Shown here in pieces: positions 34,078 through 39,469 of a DNA stretch of 39,469 nt. Under the pieces are notes generated by a model. The model saw nothing but the letters and a program-made list of their open reading frames with translations, was not told where the DNA came from and searched no databases. A program made the translations under genes and the position numbers. The stretch covers positions 1-39,469 of the forward strand of contig CAZYVA010000007.1 in the NCBI GenBank assembly GCA_964650695.1, given 5' to 3'. Every line of letters begins with the position of its first letter. Positions within the stretch are counted from its first letter, which is position 1. The stretch is from CAZYVA01 sp964650695. Its GTDB lineage: Bacteria > Bacillota > Clostridia > Lachnospirales > Lachnospiraceae.

Positions 34078-36453
34078 ATGGAAGAAAGAGGCATGAACAA
34101 ACGGATCCAGGCGCTTCGGAAGCTGAGTGTTGAGACGCAGCCGCACATTGACCTGGAGCGTGCGATCAGTGAGACAGAGACTTACAAAAAGTACGAAGGG
34201 ACCTTGTCTGTCCCGGAACTCAGAGGCCAGGTGCTGAAAGATTACTTTTCCACGAAGACACTGTATATCGGAGACGGCGAGCTGATCGTCGGGGAAAAAG
34301 GCGACTCCCCGCAGGCGTCGCCGACATTCCCGGAGCTTTGCTGCCATACGTTGGAAGATATGCATGTCATGAATGACCGTGAGCTGATCAATTTTTCCGT
34401 GAAGGATGAAGATTACGAGACGCAGGAAAAGGTGATGATCCCGTATTGGGAAAGAAGAAGCACCCGGAACCGTATCTTAAGCCATATGACGCCGGAATGG
34501 AAAAAAGCATATGAGAGCGGTATTTTCACAGAGTTTATGGAGCAAAGAGGGCCAGGGCATACAGTAGGGTCCTTTAAGATCTATGAAAAAGGCTTCCTCG
34601 ACTATCGGACGGACATCGAAGCTGCGATAGCGAAGCTGGATTATATGACGGATCCGGAGGCTTATGATAAGAGGAACGAGCTGGAGGGGATGAAGCGTTC
34701 CTGCGAGGCGATCCTGATCCTCGGCGAACGGTATGCGGCGTATGCCCGTGAACTTGCTGAAAAAGAAGCGGATGAGACGAGGAAGGCAGAGCTGCTGCAG
34801 ATCGCCGCGAACTGCGGCGTAGTACCGGCCCACAAGCCGCAGACGTTCTGGCAGGCGATACAGATGTACTGGTTCGTGCATTTGGGGGTCACGAGCGAGC
34901 TGAACCCATGGGATGCTTACAGCCCGGGACGGTTGGACCAGCATTTGAACCCATTCTATGAGAAGGATGTCGCGGACGGCATCCTGGACGATGAGAAAGC
35001 GCTGGAGCTTTTGGAATGCCTGTGGGTAAAATTCAACAACCAGCCCGCCCCGCCAAAGGTAGGGATCACCTTGAAAGAAAGCAGCACGTATACGGATTTT
35101 GCCAACTTAAATACCGGCGGCATCACCCCGACGGGGGAAAACGGCGTCAACCGTGTAAGCTACCTGATCCTGGACTGCATGGATGAGATGAAGCTGCTCC
35201 AGCCAAGCTCCAATGTGCAGATCAGCCGTAAGACGCCGCAGAAATTCCTGAAACGCGCATGCGAGATCTCCAGGAAAGGCTGGGGGCAGCCGGCGTTTTA
35301 CAACACGGACGCCATCATACAGGAACTGATGAACGCAGGGAAGTCCCTGGAGGACGCAAGGAAAGGCGGCACAAGCGGATGTGTGGAGACGGGCGCGTTT
35401 GGAAACGAGGCTTATATTTTGACCGGGTATTTCAATATTCCGAAGATCCTTGAACTGACGCTCAACAACGGCTATGACAAAATGACGGATCAGCAGCTTG
35501 GCCTGGAGCTTGGCTACGCGGCGGATTTCAAGACATACGAGGAGTTATACGACGCGTTCAAGAAACAGATGAAGTATTTCATCGACATCAAGATCCAGGG
35601 AAGCAATGTCATCGAGTGCATCTTTGCGGAACATATGCCGGTACCGTTCTTGTCCATCATTACCAATGACTGTATCGCAAAAGGGAAGGATTACAACAGC
35701 GGCGGCGCGAGATACAATACCAAATACCTGCAGGGCGTGGGCATCGGGACGATCACGGACTGCCTTGCGGCTATAAAATACAATGTATACGAAAAGAAAA
35801 CGTTTACGATGGATGAACTGATGCAGGCGTTGGAGGATAACTTTGAAGGGCATGGGCGTATCTTGAACCTGGTGCGCAACAAGACCCCGAAATACGGCAA
35901 TGATGACGAGTATGCGGATTCCATCATGAAGGATGTTTTTGAGTATTACAGAAGCCAGGTGACCGGGCGCCCGAATATGCTGGGCGGGATGTACCGTGTC
36001 AATATGCTCCCGACGACCTGCCATGTCTATTTTGGCGACGTTATGATGGCAAGCCCGAACGGACGCCTGGCGCACAAGCCGGTCTCCGAGGGTATTTCCC
36101 CGGAGAAGGGCGCAGATATCTGCGGGCCGACCGCAGTTGTGAAATCCTGCGCGAAGATGGATCACCTCCAGACAGGCGGCACGCTGCTGAACCAGAAATT
36201 CACGCCGAGCGTGGTAGCCGGGGAGGAGGGGCTTGAGCAGATGGCAAACCTGGTGCGGACCTACTTCAACATGGATGGGCATCATATCCAGTTTAACGTG
36301 ATCGACCGTGAGACGTTGATCGAGGCACAGAAGCATCCGGAGGATTACAAGGACCTGATCGTGCGCGTGGCGGGATATTCCGATCATTTCAGGAACCTGA
36401 GCAAAGCGCTGCAGGATGAGATTATCGAGCGGACGGAACAGTCGTTCAATTAA
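34078..36453 (+). CDS. hypD: trans-4-hydroxy-L-proline dehydratase (glycyl radical enzyme)
   Basis: 791 residues from ATG 34078, 9 bases after ACAGGAGG (34061-34068); ATG 34069 and 34072 are too close to that site. GGTSGCVETG places the thiyl-radical Cys at residue 435 and the base Glu at 437, and RVAGYSDHF places the glycyl radical at Gly766, each one position from C434, E436 and G765 of C. difficile HypD as I recall it. Long stretches such as GHTVGSFKIYEKGFLDY and KMDHLQTGGTLLNQKF also follow HypD rather than PFL, choline or glycerol dehydratases. The enzyme dehydrates hydroxyproline to pyrroline-5-carboxylate under anaerobic conditions. ProC, which reduces that product, is encoded at 37884. 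Confidence 0.92.
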   Translation: MEERGMNKRIQALRKLSVETQPHIDLERAISETETYKKYEGTLSVPELRGQVLKDYFSTKTLYIGDGELIVGEKGDSPQASPTFPELCCHTLEDMHVMNDRELINFSVKDEDYETQEKVMIPYWERRSTRNRILSHMTPEWKKAYESGIFTEFMEQRGPGHTVGSFKIYEKGFLDYRTDIEAAIAKLDYMTDPEAYDKRNELEGMKRSCEAILILGERYAAYARELAEKEADETRKAELLQIAANCGVVPAHKPQTFWQAIQMYWFVHLGVTSELNPWDAYSPGRLDQHLNPFYEKDVADGILDDEKALELLECLWVKFNNQPAPPKVGITLKESSTYTDFANLNTGGITPTGENGVNRVSYLILDCMDEMKLLQPSSNVQISRKTPQKFLKRACEISRKGWGQPAFYNTDAIIQELMNAGKSLEDARKGGTSGCVETGAFGNEAYILTGYFNIPKILELTLNNGYDKMTDQQLGLELGYAADFKTYEELYDAFKKQMKYFIDIKIQGSNVIECIFAEHMPVPFLSIITNDCIAKGKDYNSGGARYNTKYLQGVGIGTITDCLAAIKYNVYEKKTFTMDELMQALEDNFEGHGRILNLVRNKTPKYGNDDEYADSIMKDVFEYYRSQVTGRPNMLGGMYRVNMLPTTCHVYFGDVMMASPNGRLAHKPVSEGISPEKGADICGPTAVVKSCAKMDHLQTGGTLLNQKFTPSVVAGEEGLEQMANLVRTYFNMDGHHIQFNVIDRETLIEAQKHPEDYKDLIVRVAGYSDHFRNLSKALQDEIIERTEQSFN

Positions 36454-36485
36454 AGGAGGGTAAAGCTGTTTCCTTCAGAATACTG

Positions 36486-36537
36486 AAAAAAGGAAGGGAC
36501 GAAGAAGGCGGGCTGCCTTTTTCGTCCCTTTCCTTTT
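36486..36537. terminator. Bidirectional terminator between hypD and the small secreted gene
   Basis: A stem of about 20 pairs (36490-36509 with 36515-36535, one T.G pair and one bulge) and a GGGCT loop. It has TTTT on the plus side and a run of six A (36486-36491, giving T on the minus strand), so it serves both converging genes. Confidence 0.85.
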
Positions 36538-36557
36538 GCCGGTCATTGCCGGTCATT
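36538..36557. repeat. Tandem repeat, two copies of GCCGGTCATT
   Basis: Two exact 10-base units back to back, between the terminator and the stop codon of the small secreted protein gene. No function is suggested. Confidence 0.6.
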
Positions 36558-36568
36558 GTCCGTTACCG

Positions 36569-36982
36569 TCAGTCATCATCGTCATCATCGTCGTCTCTGT
36601 AGGTTTTGGTTGATTGCTTCACCTTGATTTTGAAAGTGACCTTCTTTTTTGTCCCTTTGATTTTGCAGGTCACTTTTACGGCGCCTGTCTTGCGCGCGTA
36701 AAATTCCGCGTCGTCGCCGCTCCTGTCCGTATCCTCAAAAGCGATGATGCCTTTTTTATTGATGCTCCATTTCAGGTAATCGTCATCGTGGTTATGTTTG
36801 ACTTTCAGCGTAAACTCCTGCCCGGTATAGACCGTCCGGTTTTTCGCTCCTTTGACGGATATCTTTGTCGGACGTTTTCCATCATCGGAACCGGCCAGGG
36901 CAGTCATGCTCAATGAAAAACAAAGGCAGACAGCCAGCAATGCTCTGAAAAACAGCGTTAGTTTATTATTGTGTCTCTTCAT
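36569..36982 (-). CDS. Small secreted protein with Ig-like domain and poly-Asp tail
   Basis: 137 residues from the ATG at 36982, 7 bases after AAAAGGAGG; ATG 36988 is too close to that site. A signal peptide is clear: KRHNNKLTLFF then a hydrophobic stretch LLAVCLCFSLSMTALA, with cleavage probably after ALA. The mature part (about residues 35-120) has the spacing of a single bacterial Ig-like (BIG2-type) domain (PTKISVKGAKNRTVYTGQEF, YLKWSINKKGIIAF, GAVKVTCKIKG). It is Lys-rich and ends in eight Asp residues, encoded by a GAT/GAC repeat. The start overlaps the end of the GntR gene by 17 bases, so both are made from one transcript. The function is unknown; the Asp tail may bind a cation. Confidence 0.7.
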   Translation of the reverse strand: MKRHNNKLTLFFRALLAVCLCFSLSMTALAGSDDGKRPTKISVKGAKNRTVYTGQEFTLKVKHNHDDDYLKWSINKKGIIAFEDTDRSGDDAEFYARKTGAVKVTCKIKGTKKKVTFKIKVKQSTKTYRDDDDDDDD

Positions 36983-37628
36983 TTTCATGCCTCCTTTTGA
37001 GTGCGCTTGATTTTCCGGTTTGGAAATGATCCTCTTTTAAAATGGTATATGCGTTTTGCTCCTCCCCTTTCCGCATATATTCTACCATTCTTTTCAGGTT
37101 TTCATTGGTTTTTGGGATCCGCATGCCGTATTTGACCGAGAATTGGCCGATGCGGATCAGTTCTGAAAGATTGTTCTCGTAAACCTTGGTAATACGGTCG
37201 TTCTGCAGGGCTTTGACGATCTCCATGTGCAGTTCGGTGTCGGCAAGCTCCCATCTGTAGGGGTCGCTGGCGACGGCGCACATACGGACCACTTTTTCTT
37301 CCAGCCGGTAAGAGTATTCCACGTGGCGGCCGGAGGCAAAAATCTGGTGGAACGCGTTGGATTCCAGTAACTCCCGGAGCTGGTAGATCTCGCGGATGTC
37401 CTTTTCGGTAATTTCCTTGACACGCATGGATTTGTAATAGTCCGTCTCGATCAAGCCTTCCGTCTGAAGCCGGCGGAGGGCGGACCGTACCGGGCTGCGG
37501 CTCATGCCAAGCGCGCTGGTGAGGGAAGCCTCCGTCAGGGGCATCCCTGGTGCATAGGTCAAATCCAATATGCATTCTTTTATTTTTTGATATGCCTGGT
37601 CGGCGAGGGAAATCGTTTTTCCAGTCAT
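36966..37628 (-). CDS. GntR-family regulator, FCD (FadR) subfamily
   Basis: 220 residues from the minus-strand ATG at 37628, just after AGAGGAG; the longer frame to 37664 lacks a ribosome site. Residues about 8-75 are the winged helix (ADQAYQKIKECIL..PGMPLTEASLTSALGMSRSPVRSALRRLQTEGLI). Residues about 80-210 are the helical FCD effector domain with DTELHMEIVKAL (Asp and His metal ligands). Such regulators bind small carboxylic acids or amino acids and TTGTATACAA-like sites. Two such sites lie between this gene and proC, so it probably controls hydroxyproline or proline metabolism (inference). Its 3' end overlaps the secreted protein gene. Confidence 0.85.
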   Translation of the reverse strand: MTGKTISLADQAYQKIKECILDLTYAPGMPLTEASLTSALGMSRSPVRSALRRLQTEGLIETDYYKSMRVKEITEKDIREIYQLRELLESNAFHQIFASGRHVEYSYRLEEKVVRMCAVASDPYRWELADTELHMEIVKALQNDRITKVYENNLSELIRIGQFSVKYGMRIPKTNENLKRMVEYMRKGEEQNAYTILKEDHFQTGKSSALKRRHENEETQ

Positions 37629-37689
37629 GCTGCTCCTCTTGGTACGCTGCCGCTTCACCCACATTTGTAAAAGCTGCCATCATTTTCCC

Positions 37690-37716
37690 AGGAATGCCCG
37701 GTACATGGGCATTCCT
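37690..37716 (-). repeat. Hairpin motif AATGCCC..GGGCATT, copy 2
   Basis: AGGAATGCCC-GGTACAT-GGGCATTCCT, a perfect 10-bp stem in the leader of the GntR gene, about 10 bases after its predicted start site. The core resembles 32871-32893 at 21 of 23 positions. Confidence 0.5.
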
Positions 37717-37731
37717 GCGTATATATGAAAC

Positions 37732-37760
37732 AGTATATCTTTTTATTGGAAACAATTCAA
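37732..37760 (-). promoter_or_regulatory. Promoter of the GntR gene
   Basis: On the minus strand, TTGAAT (37760-37755), a 17-base spacer and TATACT (37737-37732). The -35 is only 9 bases from the -35 of the divergent proC promoter, so the two may influence each other. Confidence 0.6.
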
Positions 37761-37769
37761 GAAAAATTG

Positions 37770-37798
37770 TTGACAGCGGTTAAGCAAAGTGGTATGGT
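37770..37798 (+). promoter_or_regulatory. Promoter of proC
   Basis: A perfect TTGACA (37770-37775), a 17-base spacer and TATGGT (37793-37798). Transcription would begin near 37805, just before two palindromic operators. Confidence 0.7.
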
Positions 37799-37811
37799 TT
37801 TCTAAGAGGAT

Positions 37812-37840
37812 TTGTATACAATATTAGTAATTGTATACAA
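37812..37840 (+). promoter_or_regulatory. Paired TTGTATACAA operators, probably for the GntR regulator
   Basis: Two identical 10-bp palindromes (37812-37821 and 37831-37840) whose centres are 19 bases apart, within a larger perfect inverted repeat. They lie just after the proC transcription start, where a bound repressor would block transcription. The form agrees with sites of FCD-type GntR proteins. Confidence 0.65.
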
Positions 37841-37883
37841 AAAAGCGCAATGCCTGGACAGGCGGAAAGGATGGAACAAAGAT

Positions 37884-38678
37884 ATGAAATTGGGATTTAT
37901 TGGGACGGGGAACATGGCCTCCGCGATCATGGGAGGCGTGATCCAAAAGGGGTTGATCCCGGCGGATGAGATCATCGGGGCGGATGTGTTTGCCCCGGGG
38001 CGTGAAAAAGTGAAAAAGCAGTTTGGGATCCACGTAACGGACAATAATAAAGAGGTCGTGGAAAAAGCAGAGATGTTCATCCTCTCTGTAAAGCCGCAGT
38101 ATTATAGCGGCGTCATCCGGGAGATCCGCGATGGGATCCGCAGCGGCCAGATCGTGATTACGATCGCTCCGGGGAAAACACTGGACTGGCTGGCCGGGCA
38201 ATTCGCAAAAGAGGTAAAGATCGTGCGGACGATGCCGAATACACCGGCTATGGTTGGCGCGGGCATGACGGCGATGGCCCCGAATAAAAATATGGATCCG
38301 CAGGAGACGGAATATGTAAAGAGCATCCTGGAGAGCTTTGGGCGCGTGGAAATCATCCCGGAGGAATTGATGGACACGGTAGTGTCTATCAGCGGAAGCT
38401 CACCGGCTTATGTGTACATGATGATCGAAGCGATGGCGGACGCGGGGGTCTCCGGCGGCATGCCAAGGCCGCAGGCGTACAAGTTCGCGGCGCAGGCCGT
38501 GTTAGGGAGCGCCAAGATGGTGCTGGATACTGGAAAACATCCGGGAGAATTGAAGGATATGGTCTGCTCACCGGCTGGGACAACGATCGAAGCGGTGCGT
38601 GTGCTGGAAGAGCATGGTTTCCGGAGCGCGATCATTGACGCCATGAAAGTCTGCGAGGAAATGTCGAAAGGAATGTAG
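37884..38678 (+). CDS. proC: Pyrroline-5-carboxylate reductase
   Basis: 264 residues; the ATG follows AAAGGATGG by about 10 bases. FIGTGNMASAIM (residues 5-16) is the NADPH-binding Rossmann turn. VRTMPNTPAMVGAGMT and SISGSSPAYVYMMIEAM are family motifs, and ELKDMVCSPAGTTIEAV is the ProC signature. It reduces pyrroline-5-carboxylate to L-proline in the cytoplasm. HypD, encoded 1.4 kb upstream, produces that substrate from hydroxyproline; the pair is a known combination in gut Clostridia and feeds proline to biosynthesis or Stickland reduction. Operators in the leader suggest control by the divergent GntR protein. Confidence 0.93.
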   Translation: MKLGFIGTGNMASAIMGGVIQKGLIPADEIIGADVFAPGREKVKKQFGIHVTDNNKEVVEKAEMFILSVKPQYYSGVIREIRDGIRSGQIVITIAPGKTLDWLAGQFAKEVKIVRTMPNTPAMVGAGMTAMAPNKNMDPQETEYVKSILESFGRVEIIPEELMDTVVSISGSSPAYVYMMIEAMADAGVSGGMPRPQAYKFAAQAVLGSAKMVLDTGKHPGELKDMVCSPAGTTIEAVRVLEEHGFRSAIIDAMKVCEEMSKGM

Positions 38679-38736
38679 GCGGACATGCAGGCCGCTGGGG
38701 GACGGATCAAAAACTTCATAGAATTTTTATAATTAA

Positions 38737-38779
38737 TTAGCACTCGACACTTGACTTGGCTAATAACACGTGCTATATT
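38737..38779 (+). promoter_or_regulatory. hsp20 promoter with degenerate CIRCE element
   Basis: TTGACT (38751-38756), a 17-base spacer and TATATT (38774-38779) form a good promoter. TTAGCACTC (38737-38745) is a perfect left half of the HrcA operator CIRCE; after 9 bases the right half reads CTTGGCTAA, matching GAGTGCTAA at only 5 of 9 positions. HrcA-type heat-shock control is likely but may be weak. Confidence 0.55.
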
Positions 38780-38790
38780 ATGAATAGAAC

Positions 38791-38881
38791 AAAGGGAACA
38801 AGGGGATGATAAAAATGATGCCCCAACTGCCCTTTCGTTTGGGAAGCTTTATGGAAACGATTCATTTGAAGGAGGAATGAA
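38791..38881 (+). promoter_or_regulatory. Structured hsp20 leader
   Basis: Three small pairings are visible: AAAGGG (38791-38796) with CCCTTT (38830-38835) plus GGGG with CCCC inside; TCGTTT (38835-38840) with AAACGA (38855-38860), which shares one base with the first; and TTCATT (38861-38866) with AATGAA (38876-38881), which puts the ribosome site GAAGGAGG in a 9-base loop. A weak AT stem around the ribosome site of a heat-shock gene could act as a thermosensor; this is inference. Confidence 0.3.
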
Positions 38882-38883
38882 CG

Positions 38884-39318
38884 ATGTTGATGCCTAGTTT
38901 ATTTGGAGAGGATTTGTTTGATGATTTTTTTGACACACCGTACAGAGGGCTTAACCGGGCTGTTTCCAATGCGCAGGGATTGATGACTACCGATATAAAA
39001 GAAAATGGAAACAGTTACGAGATCAGCATGAACCTTCCGGGGGTCAAGAAGGAGGATGTGCAGGCAGAACTGAAAGATGGATACCTTACCGTCCATGCTT
39101 CCACCAATACCAGCAATGACACCAAAGATGAAAATGGCAAATATATCCGCAGAGAGCGTTACAGCGGATCCTGCAGCAGAAGCTTTTATGTAGGCGACCA
39201 TGTCACACAGGAAGACATCAAGGCGAAATTCAGCGATGGCGTGCTGCATTTGGATATTCCAAAGGCAGAAGAAAAACCGGCGGTAGAGACAAAACGGTAT
39301 ATTGCGATCGAGGGATAA
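38884..39318 (+). CDS. Small heat-shock protein, Hsp20/alpha-crystallin family
   Basis: 144 residues, ATG 8 bases after AAGGAGG (38869-38875). A short N-terminal arm (LFGEDLFDDFFDTPYRGL) is followed by the alpha-crystallin domain (about 35-135): MTTDIKENGNSYEISMNLPGVKKEDV, an RRERYSGSCSRSFYVGD strand pair, and FSDGVLHLDIPKAEE, with the C-terminal IAIEG in place of the usual IXI. It is an ATP-independent chaperone that holds unfolding proteins as oligomers. It has its own promoter with a CIRCE-like site and a terminator-like hairpin behind it, so it is monocistronic. Confidence 0.93.
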   Translation: MLMPSLFGEDLFDDFFDTPYRGLNRAVSNAQGLMTTDIKENGNSYEISMNLPGVKKEDVQAELKDGYLTVHASTNTSNDTKDENGKYIRRERYSGSCSRSFYVGDHVTQEDIKAKFSDGVLHLDIPKAEEKPAVETKRYIAIEG

Positions 39319-39336
39319 AAGCATCAAGGGCTTTAT

Positions 39337-39367
39337 GGGGGGTCCCTATTGGGGGATCCCCTATATT
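39337..39367 (+). terminator. Probable terminator of hsp20
   Basis: A GC-rich imperfect hairpin: GGGG..TCCC (39337-39346) with GGGA..CCCC (39353-39361), loop about TATT, followed by TATATTTG. The T tract is interrupted, so strength is uncertain. Confidence 0.5.
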
Positions 39368-39390
39368 TGTGCATCTATTTCAAATCCGCC

Positions 39391-39469
39391 TTACCATTCA
39401 CGGCGCCTCCCCCTCCAAGCCGCAGACCGCCTTCCTTGAAGGCTCTATGCCGCTTCGCGTCATATGTCT
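39391..39469 (-). repeat. Dispersed repeat, copy B (runs to the window edge)
   Basis: The second copy of the repeat at 19053-19130, in the same orientation, about 64 of 79 positions alike. The core hairpin GCCTTC-CTT-GAAGGC and the segment GCCGCTTCGCGTCA are kept. It is cut by the window end, so its full extent is unknown. A minus-strand frame of 21 codons exists in this copy but is broken in copy A, so it is not a conserved gene. Confidence 0.55.

Noticed and set aside
33178..34365. Minus-strand frame of 395 codons across the activase and hypD genes
   Set aside because: Spans two real genes antisense, with no ribosome site and low-information composition.
35545..36387. Minus-strand frame of 280 codons opposite hypD
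   Set aside because: Shadow of a gene whose catalytic residues are all in place.
38853..38866. Possible CcpA (cre) site TGGAAACGATTCAT in the hsp20 leader
   Set aside because: Four mismatches to the cre consensus at fixed positions; not supported.
1..39469. tRNA, rRNA, CRISPR arrays, insertion sequences or prophage genes
   Set aside because: No cloverleaf, regular spacer-repeat array, transposase or phage structural motif was seen on reading through the window.

Overview
The window looks like chromosomal DNA of a gut-type, anaerobic Bacillota, most likely a Lachnospiraceae-like Clostridia. The evidence is strong AGGAGG ribosome sites, sigma-A promoters with 17-bp spacers, a GPH-type sugar symporter pair, many signal-less glycoside hydrolases, a glycyl-radical hydroxyproline dehydratase and a CIRCE-like heat-shock site. 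No species can be named from the sequence alone. A run of 100 N at 4809-4908 is an assembly gap that hides the start of one gene.

Layout. (1) 1-3186: an AT-rich edge with the tail of an unknown gene, a type IV (AbiE-like) toxin-antitoxin pair, then an HD-type (p)ppGpp-hydrolase-like protein, a GNAT acetyltransferase and a 60-residue protein whose ribosome site and start codon lie in a 20-bp predicted RNA stem. (2) 3261-17917: first half of a large glycoside-utilisation locus: GPH symporter, GH78, a short membrane protein, GH3, GH78, GH3, second GPH symporter, GH43. (3) 17914-19035: an AraC-family regulator on the minus strand. (4) 19217-32869: second half of the locus: GH78, NagZ-like GH3, metallo-beta-lactamase-fold hydrolase, two GH65 phosphorylases, beta-phosphoglucomutase, GH2. 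(5) 32917-38678: a trans-4-hydroxy-L-proline module: HypD activase, HypD, a GntR/FCD regulator with a small secreted protein, and ProC. (6) 38737-39469: an Hsp20 gene with heat-shock-type control, a terminator and a dispersed repeat.

How the genes work together. None of the hydrolases shows a signal peptide, so the locus probably imports intact, rhamnose- and glucose-containing glycosides (plant secondary glycosides are a reasonable guess) through the two symporters and dismantles them in the cytoplasm. GH78 enzymes would remove L-rhamnose, GH3, GH2 and GH43 other sugars, and the GH65 enzymes would phosphorolyse alpha-glucosides to beta-glucose 1-phosphate, which beta-phosphoglucomutase converts to glucose 6-phosphate. 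A 16-bp box (consensus GTAAAAAATGTCGGAT) lies 41-42 bp before a plausible -10 element in front of both symporters and of the third GH78, with an inverted copy facing the AraC gene. I propose it as the AraC operator that ties the locus together.

In the hydroxyproline module HypD dehydrates trans-4-hydroxy-L-proline to pyrroline-5-carboxylate and ProC reduces this to proline. Two TTGTATACAA palindromes just after the proC promoter suit the neighbouring GntR/FCD regulator. All functions are inferred from sequence patterns read by eye; no database search was possible.
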